Assembly: GCF_043290135.1 (NCBI RefSeq)
Contig: NC_134705.1
Span: 56,087,271 to 56,151,270 of the forward strand
Length of the DNA: 64,000 bases
DNA from: Rhipicephalus microplus
Lineage: Eukaryota > Arthropoda > Arachnida > Ixodida > Ixodidae
Direction of reading: 5' to 3'
The notes below the pieces were generated by a model, which had not been told where the DNA came from, ran no database searches, and saw nothing but the letters and a program-made list of their open reading frames with translations. Each line of letters starts with the position of its first letter. Positions within the stretch are counted from its first letter, which is position 1. Both the position numbers and the translations under genes were made by a program. Below are positions 24,003 to 36,577 of this stretch, one piece after another.

Positions 24003-24243
24003 TGCCACGACAGGTTGGCCATGTCCAAGTAGCCCGCCGCAATCATCATGGCAAGAGCACCAGCAAGACCCGGCTGACATGCGCCACGCGTTCGTGCACT
24101 CCAACAACGAGGAAGAAGAAGATAGTTGAATCTGTGCCTCTCGGCTACTCGGACTCGACGACCATAGTCATTAGACTTGTGGGCACAAGTTCGCCCTAAT
24201 AAAGTTGCTTGTTTTTTAGCCTGTCTGCCTCAGCATCGCTACA
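24003..24243 (+). repeat. 3' LTR of the gypsy element
   Basis: A 241-bp LTR starting TGCCACGACA and ending CGCTACA, so TG...CA boundaries are kept. It contains CCTAATAAAG as a poly(A)-type signal. Used here to define the missing start of the 5' LTR. Confidence 0.92.
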
Positions 24244-24263
24244 ATACATGCATACATACATCG

Positions 24264-26413
24264 AAGTGTAAATATTAGAATGAATGACTATAAAACAATT
24301 CTATACACACATTCTGAATATACAGAAAGTAACTTACGAGAGAAATCCCCCAGCACTGTTACATCTGAACGCAGTGTTTCTCGAACCATCTTCGGAAAGC
24401 TTGGTGCATAGTTTCTGCTGCTGCCCAGTGAGAAGCAGTTTTTATAAGAATCACAAGAAGAAAGCTCTAGACAATGTCGTGCTAATGAAAAGGGCTGTGC
24501 ATCAAAATTGTGTACATGTCTGCATTATTACTCTGTTTATTTACAAAGCTTCGCTCATTCACAACGCACTAACAAATCATGTGAGGACCATTGGGTGGAA
24601 AAGTTACCACAGCACAGAGAAATTCTAGACAATACATGAATAATACATTTCAAAGCTACTAAGCTCCTCGGTGCAAACAGTTTTTATATTGACAGCTATA
24701 GACCATATTTCGTTTCCCAAAAGCACTCCTCAAAAAGGCTTCAAAGTTTGCAGATCAGCACAGTTTCTATACAGCTGTCTAGCTATTAGTCTGTTTCGGG
24801 AAATTCAGTTCACTGGTAAGCAAAGACTGCAAACTAAGTATGAGAGGTGGTGCTTCAGTGCGCTGCATGTATGTCTTGCTGCTGGCCCCCTCGTCAATGC
24901 TGCTCAGTACATATGCGTGAAACCACACCTTATACTATGCCACTATAAAGTAGTTATGTGTCAATCGCACGAAACAGGCACCACCATACTAGAACATAAG
25001 TACATTTACTTTCACAGAGTTCAAGAAATGTTATTACATTTCCATACAGTTTCGGCAGCTCATCTGAGAATAGTAATTATGGATTTAAATACAGTGTCAC
25101 TTTCACTAAGGAGGAGGATCGAAAGAGGAAGGACAGGGAGGTTAAGACTTCCACGAACCTAGATGGTGTTTGAAAAAATACTTCCACTAACCTATTAGTT
25201 TTTAGTCACGAGCTTCAATATTAGAGCATACCAGTACCCTTGTATGGCTAAATACTGGTGAAGACGCAAAGAAAAAGATAAATAAATGCATGCTATAGCT
25301 ACATAAAAATTAAAATTATTACTTGTAATTCTTGTAGGAGGAAAGCTGCATAGAGGATGAGTGATATACATGGTTCACGAATACATTAGGAACAACCCTG
25401 TCTGAGCGAGACTCTATTAAGAAGTTGGAATTGCACAGTAGAAACAGAGAAGTAAACTGTTGAAGGACGGACAAGCAGTGGGACAACAGTGGGAAACCTA
25501 GTGTTAGATATACTAGGAGTAGAGATGATACTCTTACTTCCAAGTAAAATAATTCACATAGAAGCACTTTCCACCGTTCATACACTCATGACATTATTGA
25601 TGCTATAAACATTAGTGTATATTGAAGGACTACTTCGACTAAGTACAAAATCAGAGCATCAATGGCTTTACTTCTTGTACTACAAATAATGCAAATTTGC
25701 ATCGCACTGCTACTCAAGTAAGCTAGCTACTGACAGGAAGGTAAAAAGCCATGGCTTTGAGGCACACGGAGCGTCAGATTTTAGAGATCAAAATTGCATA
25801 CTTATGTCAGGTACACTTAGTAGAAAAATTATATCACTACGCAATTGTGCTGAACACGTTTGGCTTAAACACAACATGCCACAGCACTGAGAGAGAAAAA
25901 GCTACATCAAGTAAAAGATGCAGTTACCGATCTTATGTCGTTTGCGGCTTGTACAATAGTTCTTTCCCATTCCAAGGTGTGAACAGGGAGGCGATTTTCA
26001 CCCACTTGCTATTTCATTCCAGAGCACTTGATACACACAGTGAGTCACCAGCTCAAGAGCTCAATAAATAATCAAAGTATTTGTGCTCGTTCAAAAGCAC
26101 GAGCTTCGAAGCCTAATAATATTGGAGTTTTATTCATAAGCTTCAGGCTTTCTCATTTCAACATATCGCTTATCTTGCAATTTACTTCTATTATAGCTGA
26201 AGAAGCATTATATGTGAGAATATTACAGGTACCCGTTGCAAGCAACCATGCTTGGGTTTTCAGTTTGTGCACAGTAAGTGGTGTTTACTTATTCGTATGT
26301 ATTAGGAAAAACTAACCTTGCAACCAGCCATTAGGCAGTTTTGCACCCTCAAAGCTCCCAGGCAGATCACAGTCCTTCAAGAGGAGGCTGCCATGCATCC
26401 TTCCAGGCCACGC
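24264..26413. other. Intergenic or 3'-UTR DNA without a supported gene
   Basis: AT-rich sequence. The longest open frame (24671-25162, + strand) begins at a GTG and shows no recognised domain. If the exon at 26414-26575 is the last of its gene, part of this stretch is its 3' UTR; several TTTATT hexamers are possible reverse-strand poly(A) signals, for example near 24535. Confidence 0.35.
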
Positions 26414-26575
26414 TCAGGTCCACTGAATGATGAGGGTCCCAGCAGTGACATAGACTTGCACATTTAGGGAGCAGGTGTCCTTCCTATTTTCGTACAGGTG
26501 CTTCAAGTCATGAGGAGGCTTCATGTGCCACTGCGTGTGACCAATTCTTAACAGAACCTTAACCAACTCTGTGAT
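26414..26575 (-). CDS. Probable terminal exon of an unidentified host gene
   Basis: On the minus strand a pyrimidine-rich CTCCTTCACAG precedes an uninterrupted 53-codon frame starting ITELVKVLLRIGHTQWHM, continuing with LKHLYENRKDTCSLNVQV and ending TAGTLIIQWT before a TGA at 26414-26416. The balanced amino-acid composition and mix of charged and hydrophobic residues look like conserved protein, not chance. I do not recognise the family. It would be phase 0 at its start. No upstream exon can be placed confidently; a TIR element begins 270 bp away at 26848. Confidence 0.5.
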   Translation of the reverse strand: MTELVKVLLRIGHTQWHMKPPHDLKHLYENRKDTCSLNVQVYVTAGTLIIQWT

Positions 26576-26847
26576 CTGTGAAGGAGCAAAAATGATTTAT
26601 TCAAAACAATCAATGAAAGCACTCACTTCTAATTTTTATTTGATGAAGCTGTCACATCGTCAAAGTGATCAAATCCGCTATAATCACTTGGAAACAACTG
26701 AAGTCTAACGAAGGATTTACATAGCGCAATATATATATACCCAATTGAAATATAGTGCTACCACAGCAGTAAACGTCGATACAACAATTTTTTCAAAAGA
26801 AAATGCATTCCTCAAGTGCAACCTGTCTTCTGGAAAATAAATCAACA

Positions 26848-27566
26848 CTAAAGGGACACTAAAGTCAACTATTATGTCGACGTTGATTGTCGAAGTGGTG
26901 GTCAGGAAACCTCGTAGTGTTACTTTTGAGCCAAGCGAAACCTCTTTATAAATAAAATTCCGTTTAGTGCCCCGCATGGGATTAGCGCATTTCAAATTAC
27001 CCGTCTCATGAAGCGGACCGACTTGATCATCTAATATCACTGTTGCCATGCACAACGTTGCCCGCCTTTACTATGCTAATAGCAGCAGACTGAAAGAAGG
27101 GGAGCCAAAGCAGCAATAACGGCATTGATCAATTTTCCGCCATTAGATTCGACGTCGTAGAAGCTTTTGTTTCAACAACGCCCCGCTAGACCACACCACC
27201 TGTCCCGTGTAACCACGCGAAACTTGAATTTCGAAAGCTCTCGTGACATTACCCTTGTTACCGTCCGGTTATTCTTTTATCCATGAATCAAGCAGAAAAG
27301 AAGCCTTCTATTGTGTCTTTCAATGCACGGAACGTTCTCTACTCAGTACAGTTAGATCAAATACTACTGATGAATTGTAGGTGGTCCGTCTGATGTCATC
27401 AGGATAACTTTGAAATTATCCTACTGTGGCGCTTGTGTTCTTGTGCATTTACTTTAATTTCTTGGTAAGTAGGACACTGATGTTGGTAGTAGTGTTGACT
27501 TATATGATGTCACACATTGCTCTTTCACTCTGACTTAAATTGTTGTTTGACTTGAGTGCTCTTTAA
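26848..27566. mobile_element. 719-bp TIR element (imperfect TIRs)
   Basis: The left end CTAAAGGGACACTAAAGTC and right end GACTTGAGTGCTCTTTAA are inverted relatives over about 22 bp with a few mismatches and a gap. No coding capacity is visible. This fits an old non-autonomous DNA transposon. The similar block AAAGGGACACTAAAGTC is familiar to me as a tick repeat end, but that is recollection, not a search. Confidence 0.6.
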
Positions 27567-29202
27567 TTTTCGAACCATCAAACGTGGTAAATATACAGGC
27601 CCATCTCAAATCACTAAAAAAACTGATGATATATTTGTCCCAGTATCCGGAATATATGTATGTATATAACAGTAGTAAATTGTTCACGTTCAAACTTAAC
27701 ATGGGGAAATATAAATCTGCTGGGCTAAAAAACATGTACACGTTATAGTACTACGTGAATAGCAAAAATTTAGTTCCGCTAGGTTAACTAACTTATGGCA
27801 GCATTTAGGAGCCATCAGTGTATTCAGTGCTCTGGGGACAGCAAGCAAAAAACATTTGCAGACAGGAAGCTGCTGATCACATAACAATAAAAGGTTGGCC
27901 AGGCGTGCACGTCCATTGATATAGTGTAAGAACGGGCCATGGGCCGTCGTTGTCAAGGCTCTAGTGCCGTGCAAAATGATGGTCAGATGAACTCGAAAAC
28001 CTGTAGTTAGCCGGTACTGGCCTACAACTTATCTCAAGCAAGGCACCGGTGAAATCTTTGCTTTTTCTGAGAGCTGGCGGCAAGCTTGACGCCCACGGGC
28101 TCTGGCTGGCACACAGAACATTTAAGCTCTAGGAATGCTGCCAAACCAACACGATCCACAAAAGAATGTAACGTCTGGCAGCTTTGGTTCATTGCATCAT
28201 GGAACTCGGACTATGGTTATCAGAAAGAGAAGTCACGAGTTACTAAACAAAAATGCCAAGCCCCACCACCGCAACTTTTCAGGGCAAAACCCCGTCTTTC
28301 AATTTTCGGTCACACAAGCACAGCCTCTTTACAAGTCTTGGAAACACGAACACATCACCACTGTTCACAACGAACATCCTTTCACTTCCGAACACTAGAC
28401 TGCTCACAAGAAAATAGAAGCGTACGGGCTAACCAGTGGCTAAGCAAGAACCGAACACAGTGTGTAGTTCATACGTTACTGTACCTACTTGCGGTCACTC
28501 AATAACGTGCCAAAACGCTATCAATCTGAAATGTCGCACAGTACCCAACTGAGAGACTGGAGTTTGAAGCGAACGAACTGTTACTAGGGCACAAACACGC
28601 TTTGCATCCTTCTAGAGTGCTAGTTGTTGTTGATGCACAGGCATCGATGTCGCTTGATAAACATTTCGAGGCACAGGATTCGCTACACGTCACCGCAAAC
28701 CGATAGACTGCCGCTACTTTTCTTATCACCTAATAGCACCGACAAAGCAGTCGTAATCACAACACATCCAGTCGAACACTGAAGGAACTCAAGTGAGAGG
28801 TGTTTGTTAAATTTACCACCAACCGATACGCTGTTTACGACACCATGTTGTTTTTGACAACTGCGCAGCGAAGAAAGTACTTGCGGATTTTTCACGGTTT
28901 GACAAAATTTGCTCTTTGTGTGAGGGGGATTATATGACGAACACGACAGGGATGCCAGGTGAAAGAATTATTTTGGCAACGTCACGGAGTGAGCTCATGT
29001 TGAGATAAATGCTTCACAACCAGTTACAAGCTGTGCCAGTCGGGCAAGCCGTCGTCTGCCCGCGTTTGTCGCCTGCTTCGATCAGAGCGTGCGAAACAGT
29101 TTCGCAACGCAATTATTCCTAAGTCAAGCGGTTGCTGTGCTCTATAAACTACATGTCAGTGGCTTGTTCTACCTTTGAATGGTATTCGTGCGTCAAGTCA
29201 GA
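27567..29202. other. Intergenic DNA, no supported gene
   Basis: A 139-codon + strand frame at 28086-28505 and a minus-strand frame at 28683-28895 show no domain. The 28683-28895 frame could be a first exon with a donor-like GTGATAAG at its end, but nothing joins it to another exon. Confidence 0.3.
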
Positions 29203-29437
29203 TAGATATGTGGAGTTTAACGCCCCAAAACCACCATATGATTATGAGACACGCCGTAGTGGAGGACTCCGGAAATTTGGACCACCTGGTGTTCTTTAAC
29301 GTGCACCAATATCTGAGTACACGGGCCTACACCATTTCCGCCTCAATCAGAAATGCAGCTGCCGCAGCCGGGATTCAATCCCGTGACCTGCGGGTCAGCA
29401 GCCGACTACTTTGGCCACTACACCACCGCGGCGGGGC
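29203..29437 (-). mobile_element. Ruka-like SINE (copy 5, full length)
   Basis: Complete minus-strand copy. The right end has GCCCCGCCGCGGTGGTGTAG on the minus strand; the B box is complementary to GGGATTCAATCCC near 29370. The left end reads ATATGTGGAGTTTAACGCC. Confidence 0.92.
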
Positions 29438-31528
29438 AAATCGTGCGCCAAGTTAAACGACAGGTAATTGTCGCAGAAATGAATTTAGCTAAGGTTTGTT
29501 CCAGAATCATGAGGGTTTGAACATTCGCGGTGTCATATAAAATTAATAGGGTCATTTTATCCCGACTACATGTCATATTATCATGGCCCCTATCGGTTTC
29601 TGAACAGTGAAGGCGGAAACGCTTGAATTGTTTGTAGTTCTATGCGTAATCACGCACCCTTGAATACGCTTCAGTTTACAATGTACGCGCCCGTTCCATA
29701 TCGTCCCAAATTGTATTGACAGCTGTGTTCTAAAGATCATGCCAATTGGGCAGTTAAAGCCAATCGATGTACACTGGACCACAACCACAGAATAGGCTTT
29801 ATTAACCGCTAACTGAAAAGTTCCACTCATTTTTATTTCCAAATAGCGTGCACGGAGTGTGCTCTCATTAACCTCTTTAGTGGTAATAACCACCAATAAG
29901 GCAAAAATCCCGAATTGTACATTTATTCGGTTGAGCTAGGATGCAACACAATAACATAACAAATAAGGTGGATTATATGCCGTACCGCGTTCAAATTCAC
30001 CGACCATTCACGTAGCAAATCGGTTTTCATCCAACCACAAGTGCTTGCATGCATAATTTCAAGCTATTGACGTCCAATAGGATGCTTTAAATACTGTGAT
30101 TTCAAACTTTTTGTACGAGGTGGTTGTCTAAACCATTCACTGCGTAAAATGCGAACAACACACAAAACTGAAAGCACCGCAATGAATAAAAACGCACCAG
30201 CAGCCAGCACCTCTTCATGGGCGTGAATTGACTCAAAACCAGCAGAGCTCCAAAGTATACCACCGCGGCGGCAGGTTGTGTTAGGTGTAATGGTGCATCA
30301 AATATTAGGAGCCTTACAATAAGGGATAATGCATTTCGAAGTTTCCTAATGTTATATCTTCTTTACTTTTATACCACAAAACCAGAGATGCCATGACAGG
30401 CGACTACACAAGTCCTTGCAAAGTTCCTTTGTTTTACTATACATTATAACACAATGCTTCAGACCCGTATGCCCTTTGTTCGATGTCATTGCGATTCACC
30501 CAGAAAATTTGTTAGCACCATTCAGGACAGGCTCTGCAGAAATATGGTAAAGGCTGCACGATTGTTTCACATTCAGTGGCTGAGAGCGTGCGCAGCGTGC
30601 ATCGAATTCCCCTGACTGAATAGCTTACATGAGCAAGAACGATGAAGCTAGAAACTTTCTTCACCTAGTATAAAACAGGCCGCGTTTACCTGAAGACCAC
30701 ATAACCGTACCCAATTACCATCTGTAGTCAGCGTCTTTGCAGTTTGAAAAGTCTCGAAAGTTGTCAGTGTCACCTTTACGAGTCATATTCAAGAATTAAG
30801 CCTGCTCGAAAATCTAATAAGGTCATGGAAAGCTCCACATTGACAAAGTTTAAATTCTGATTTTTTGTTCCTGTTTGGATATTAAAAACACCTCAGCGTA
30901 CACAATCATAAAATAAACATCTTATTCTGTAAAGAAGTAATCAAGTCTCAAGTAAGTTGAACGGAGTATATCTCACATACTCACAACAAGGTAACTTTGT
31001 GGAGCTCATCTACAAATCGGAATAACGATTTTAAAGTCCTACACGAAACAAAATAAAAGGATGGCTATTTTTGAACTTGACGTAACTCATAGCAAGCGTA
31101 AACACTGTCTGGTGTGCACCATGTAAGATTGTTAAACACTTACGCTTATCTTGAATGGTTCTGAAAACTTTTAAAGCCAAGCACGAATAGTACAAGTTAT
31201 TCTGAAACTAAAAGAAACGCTGTATAAAAGTCGTAAATGTCAACCCTCACACTTTAGCACAGATCAGAATATTCAACGACCAATGGCAACCTGTGCGGAT
31301 GTGTTCTCACTTCTAAGGTCGTCCTTTTTCTGAGAACAAGGTTGTCTGATGAACTGTTTCAACTTTACCCGGTGCGAGACCTTTTTCCACTGTCATATAA
31401 CGTGACAGTAACTTTTACAGAATTTTTACCTTGCTGTTCAGCATATTGTTATTAGAAAATATCTGAATAGCTTCGTAATGTCATTGTTAATGTATATTCC
31501 CCTCGCCTCTGACAGAGTCATCCGAGAC

Positions 31529-31531
<3 letters not shown>
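29438..31531. other. Intergenic DNA with a minor Ruka scrap
   Basis: A Ruka head-like CACCGCGGCGGCAGG occurs at about 30259. A 107-codon minus-strand frame (29896 to 29573) shows no recognised domain, and its N-terminal methionine is unsupported. Nothing else is identifiable. Confidence 0.35.

Positions 31532-31619
<88 letters not shown>
31532..31619. repeat. (TA)n dinucleotide microsatellite
   Basis: About 44 uninterrupted TA units. Bordered by unique sequence on both sides. Confidence 0.97.
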
Positions 31620-31622
<3 letters not shown>

Positions 31623-32040
31623 GCTCCACACGCCGTGTTACAGCGATAGCTGTTCTGTAATCACAAGGATCTTTTTTGGCATCCCAGTTGCCCGCAGCCA
31701 CCACCACCAGTGTCCATTACCACTACCGTGCAAACTACGAAACCTGAAGAAAAATAAATATTCAATGCCTTGCAAACTGACGCTAGGGAGGCTTAATGTC
31801 GGGTACGGAATTGCGTTTATGTGTAATAAAGCGTTTTCGACCAGCGAAAAACAAGACAGTTGTAAAAATGCAAATTGTGTAACGAATGAGTGTTCGAATG
31901 CTCCGAACCATCACAAAAAACTTAAGCATCATTTTTCAGCGTCGTCAGCCAGAGCATCAACAAAATGCGCATAAATTCATGCTAGTGTGTGGCAGGCACC
32001 ACGTTTTTCCGATAAAGGCCAAAGAACTGAATATGAATAC

Positions 32041-32143
<103 letters not shown>

Positions 32144-32299
32144 AGGGAATGAAATGTATACCTAAGGGCTCGTTTTTCCGTGTTTTAATAAAATATAATG
32201 TGATCTAACAGACAGTAATGCCAAGGAATGTACAGGCGAAGTTATTAGAATCAATGGAATGTTAATAAGAAGAAAGAAAAGTGGACGAAGAAATAACAA

Positions 32300-32371
32300 G
32301 CCGTGAGCAGGAATCGAACCTACGACCTTCGAATAACGCGTTCGATGCTCTAACTACTGAGCTACCACAGC
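32300..32371 (-). repeat. tRNA-like cloverleaf in unit 1 (tRNA-derived SINE core)
   Basis: The 72-nt minus-strand sequence folds as a cloverleaf: acceptor GCTGTGG/TCACGGC (7 pairs, two G-U), D stem GCTC/GAGC, anticodon stem TCGAA/TTCGA, T stem GTAGG/CCTGC with loop TTCGATT. The A box TAGCTCAGTAG and B box GGTTCGATTCC are intact. The anticodon would be CGT, but base 33 is G instead of the near-invariant U, and it sits in a repeat unit with no CCA. I therefore call it a SINE core, not a working tRNA gene. Confidence 0.8.
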
Positions 32372-32754
32372 GGCCTTTCCTCCATCCACTTTTTTAGGTT
32401 TATATGTGAATTTAGAAGTAGGTGTGAGAGTCAGCGCCATCTATAAGCCAAGCGACGAGTGTGAAAACACTCTTTTTTGCGCATGTTTGGCGTCGCGTAG
32501 CACGTGAACTTATTATGGCCGGGTAGCTGATTAATTGTCCCTCTTATACAACCTAAACACACCAAGTCTGCCAGTACGAGACCCTCTTTTAATGAAATAA
32601 GGGAAAGAAGTGTATACCTAAAGGCTGGTTTTTCGGTGTTTTAACACAATAATATTGAGATCTAACAGACTAATGCCAAGGATTGTACAAGGGAAGTTAT
32701 TACAACCAATGGAATTTAAATAAGAAGACAGAAAAGAGGAAGAAAAAATAACTA

Positions 32755-32826
32755 GCCGAGAGCAGGAACTGAACCTACAACCTTCGAATAACGCGCTCGA
32801 GGCTCTAACCCCTGAGCTACCACAGC
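32755..32826 (-). repeat. tRNA-like cloverleaf in unit 2
   Basis: Homologous to 32300-32371 with a B box altered to GGTTCAGTTCC and a few other changes in the anticodon region, so pairing is weaker. Same position in its unit. Confidence 0.75.
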
Positions 32827-33209
32827 GGCCTTCCCTCCATCCACTTTTTTAGGTTTGTATGTGATTTTAAATATAGGAGTGACAGTCAGCGCCATCTATA
32901 AGCCAAGGGACGAGTGTGAAAAAACTCTTATGCGCATGTTTGGCGTCACGTAGCACGTGAACTTATTATGAGCGGGCAGCTGAATAATTGTCCCTCTTAT
33001 ACAACCTAAACACACCAAGTCTGCCAGTACGCGACCCTGTTTCAATGAAATAAGGGAAAGAAGTGTATACCTAAGGGCTCGTTTTTCGGTGTTTTAACAC
33101 AATATTAATGATATCTAAGAGACAGTTATGCCAAGGAATGTACAGGGGAAGATATTAGAACCAATGGAATGTAAATAAGAAGAAAGAAAACTGGATGAAG
33201 AAATAACCA

Positions 33210-33280
33210 ACCATGAGCAGGAATCGAACCTACGACCTTCGAATAACGCGTTTGATGCTCTAACCACTGAGCTACCACAG
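33210..33280 (-). repeat. tRNA-like core of unit 3, split by the LINE
   Basis: The acceptor stem is cut at 33280/33281 by the insertion. The lost piece lies after 34111 as the target duplicate followed by TGGCC. Confidence 0.75.
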
Positions 33281-34111
33281 TTTTTTTATTACCTGTTTTT
33301 CTTTACAGGTGCTCACACAGAAACATGAATGATAAAATACACTTAGACCAATATTTGATCCAAAGCGCTCACGTTAAAATTTTTTCAGGGTGCACAATTC
33401 CTCTAACATTGTTAGCCAGCTTGGAGCTTCTTCTTGTTGCTTATACACCTCAGTGATATACAGCATATTTGCAATGAAGTTGCATCAAGATGTGTATTTG
33501 CATCAAGATGTCTGTAAGCCATTGTGGTCTGCCAGATGCTGTGAAGGCTAATTAACATAAGCATGTCGTATGGTATGCCATCGTCATCAACCACACAGAA
33601 AAAACGAATGCCATGTCTTGTAATGGGGAGATCTTTTTCCAATGTTCTTTGAAGGATGTCCGAATCAAAGACAGCGTCCCAGCAATGAATAAACACATGG
33701 TCTATTGTCTCAGGTGTTTTACAAAGTAAACAATTGGTTGTCCATGGTACATCGATTCCCTTGTCCGCTAGCCACTGCTTTACGGGGAGAGTCCCGGAAT
33801 GCAATTTAAAAAAGAAAGTTTTTGCCCCTGCTTTTACTTTCATGCTGTTGACCCTTTTCAAAATGTCCTGTCTGGGTCCTCCATTGAACATAGATCTGTA
33901 CAAAGGTGTGGGAAACAAGACATCACGGAGATCCCTGTACAGATTTTTTCGCTTAACGGTGGCAAGATATTCCAGCGAAAAGCGCACTTTCAAAAACTCA
34001 AAAGACTGTATAACTTCTCTAAAAAAACCAGTCACATATCGGCACATACCACTGTTTGTAGACACAACAAAATCTGGGATGCGTGATGACAGCCTCACTG
34101 AGCTACCACAG
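33265..34111. repeat. 16-bp target-site duplication of the LINE
   Basis: CACTGAGCTACCACAG at 33265-33280 repeats exactly at 34096-34111. Confidence 0.93.
33281..34095 (-). pseudogene. 5'-truncated LINE insertion with C-terminal zinc-knuckle domain
   Basis: An 815-bp minus-strand insertion ends at its 3' side in AATAAAAAAA (complement of TTTTTTTATT at 33281-33290). The frame from 34095 down to 33412 is open for about 228 codons and includes FFFKLHSGTLPVKQWL and CLLCKTPETIDHVFIHC, a C-X2-C-X7-H-X4-C knuckle of the zf-RVT type found after the RT of many LINEs. Flanked by a 16-bp target duplication, so both ends are exact. The open frame suggests a fairly recent event. Confidence 0.9.
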
Positions 34112-34345
34112 TGGCCTTCCCTCCATCCACTTTTTTGGGTTTATATGTAAATTTAGAAGTAGGAGTGACAGTCAGTGCCATCTATAAGCCAAGCAACGAG
34201 TGTGAAAACACTCTTATGCGCATGTTTGGCATCACGTAGCACGTGAACTTATTATGAGCGGGCAGCTGATTAATTGTCCTTCTTATACAACCTAAACACA
34301 CCAAGTCTGCCAGTACGAGACCCTTGTTGAATGAAATAAGGGAAA

Positions 34346-36074
34346 TATTATGTATATTAGATTTTATTAAGCCACATAATTCTTGGCCCCCAATGCGTAT
34401 GAGCCACGACAAAACGTGAACAAGAACGATAAGAACATGACTGCCTCCATATTACACAAATACTGACACTAGACCAAAACTACCATGATAATTTTCTTTG
34501 TGGGCACCCTGCAAATGCATTTGTAGCAGCTACTCAAAACACTCCGAGGCTCTGGAATGGCCCTTATATCAACTTTGGTTATGACAATGCTAAGCGTTCC
34601 GCGCAGGCCAAACGATTTTTTAGCAACCGAAGTTTTTTATCAGCCGGAAAGGGCTGAAAACGGATGATGTGCAGTGGAGCACTGCATGGCCTAAGGCCTA
34701 CCCGGAAAACCCTTCCTCGAACCAGCCCTTGGGCTTGGCTCCAGCCTGCATTTGTGGGCTTAAGGCCAGGTCCTGGATTGAGGTTATGGGCTTTGGTCAC
34801 GCTGTGCTTAGACTTTGAACAGTCCTTGAGATTGTTACAAATACATTGTGCGAACCTCCTAAATGTTTGACATCCTGTATATTGAAAAAAAAAACGCCTC
34901 TCCTATGTGGGGTACGCTATTTAGAGAAGAGGTAAGTTCTGAATTTTTTATGGTTCTAGCAAGTGCGATTACTGATAGACTGGGGGCGTATATAGTTTAC
35001 ATAATTGCATAGTTAGCTTTATTATTTGCAATACTTGTAGTAGTACTAATTACGGCTAGACGCGCCTGCAAATGCCATGTGAGTGCCTCACATGATATAA
35101 TTTCAGTCACTTGACTAGCTGTTACATCTCAGATGCATATCGGGAATATGTATTCTTGATATCACTTGTTACGTTTGTAATTCTTTGCCTTTGTTTTTTA
35201 TTTCTGGCTTTTAGGTTTCTCAAAGTAGTAGAATTTAGTCCAAAAAGTAGTGGGGACGAACGGAGAAAAACACCAACTAAGCGCGCACTATCAACTGAGT
35301 TTTACTGAAAAAAATTTACGTAAAAAGTAGGGCTAAGTGTCACATGCTCAAAATTCAAACAAAGACCAACAAAGTTTCATTTATTTGCTGGCGCTCAAGA
35401 AATCTACTTCTATGGGATGCAGTGTGAAAAAAACAATTTCGCTACGCATGTCTCGCGATATAGGCTGATAAGAAATACTTAATCAATTTCTTGGGCCATT
35501 TTTACCTTTTAACTTTGAATGCACCCGAGAACTTGGCAACAAGGCTGCGCAGCCATACTTTCTACAGTGTACCCACAGGTTCGAATAAGGTCACCCAATG
35601 AAGCCTCAAACAAGCCTTGTGATTTGATAGTTTATTATTCAAAGAACGGCCCGTGTCTTTCAGCTCATTTCCTTTGCTCACTTCCGTACTGGACTTCTGC
35701 AAAACTATCTCATCTACACCATCTAGTTGACGCTGAGTAAACTATGACTGTTGGATCCACTCTTTGACAGTAAAACTTTCTTCGATGCGATGCAGGCAAG
35801 ACTTCTTAAGCAAAACTTTCAGGCAAGACATTGCGGTGCCACCCTGCTCCGTTTCGGAAAGTCTCGAATGGAAATCACTAACAGGCTTGACGTTGCGGTG
35901 GTGTACGTACTGCAAGCACTGCGCCGTGCTCTCGACCGGGTTGCAGAAATTAGGTGCCTATTCTCATCTTCTAACCACCACCACGTACCGCGAAGATGCA
36001 CTCTAGTGAATATGACACAATGATTTGAGGAACCACTTTTGACCCCTCACAGGTAAACTTCAGCCCAAATGCCG
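34346..36074. other. Intergenic DNA, no supported gene
   Basis: Near 34690-34790 a pair of short imperfect repeats around CCCTTGGGCTTGGCTCC occurs. Nothing recognisable is coded. Confidence 0.35.
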
Positions 36075-36480
36075 TTTCCCGGAACATTATAACATACCGA
36101 CCCTAGCGATCACACAATGGCAATTTTGAAATAAGCATGCCATTCGCGGAGGCGATAAGGTGTAGAACGCAAAGCGATGCACAGGTGTTACCACCGTGTC
36201 GTTTTAGCAAAGCGTTGGTAATACTTGCCTTCTTAAGTATCGAGTTGCACTGTCAGCGCAGTGTTTAACGCTTAGGTCCTTAAAATTACATATGTGTGCC
36301 TTCTCTAGTATGAAGGCACACATACAAAACATCGACGTGTTGTTATGCTACATTAAATATGCGCAATGGTTGATTTTTATTTGACAATCGCACAAGTATG
36401 AACGCTGATCCATGAGCAATAATGGGGGGCGCCTCGGATGGGATCGGCCGTTTCAGGTATAGTTAAAGGCGGACAAATGT

Positions 36481-36516
<36 letters not shown>

Positions 36517-36577
36517 GCACATTAAAATATTTTCGTCGAAGGTCCCTGAGAAAAACTATCGTCTTTAAAAGCCACGG
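36075..36577 (-). repeat. Interspersed repeat with CTGT run (family T, copy 3)
   Basis: Reverse-orientation relative of 4268-4990 and 8000-8665. Reading the minus strand, AAAGACGATAGTTTTTCTC, GGACCTTCGACG, the CTGT run (GACA on the plus strand, 36479-36514), a TGTCCGCC phrase and GTGCGATTGTCAAA occur in the same order. The right part is shortened. Confidence 0.82.

Larger units (their letters stand above)
18711..24243 (+). mobile_element. Ty3/gypsy LTR retrotransposon, decayed
   Basis: A 5.5-kb element with gag, protease, RT, RNase H and integrase in the Ty3/gypsy order, bounded by two LTRs. There is no envelope gene between integrase and the 3' LTR. The LTRs are similar over about 230 bp with a few differences. 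At least six stops and four frame changes disable it. A purine-rich tract (GAGGAGGGGGAT at about 23989-24000) precedes the 3' LTR. It sits inside a CATA array. Confidence 0.95.

Noticed and set aside
24671..25162. 163-codon open frame
   Set aside because: Starts at GTG, no domain, low complexity at the end, and no splice or promoter support; treated as chance in AT-rich DNA.
32300..32371. Functional tRNA-Thr(CGT) gene
   Set aside because: G instead of U at position 33, tandem repeated context and dispersed decayed relatives argue for a SINE core, although the cloverleaf pairs well.
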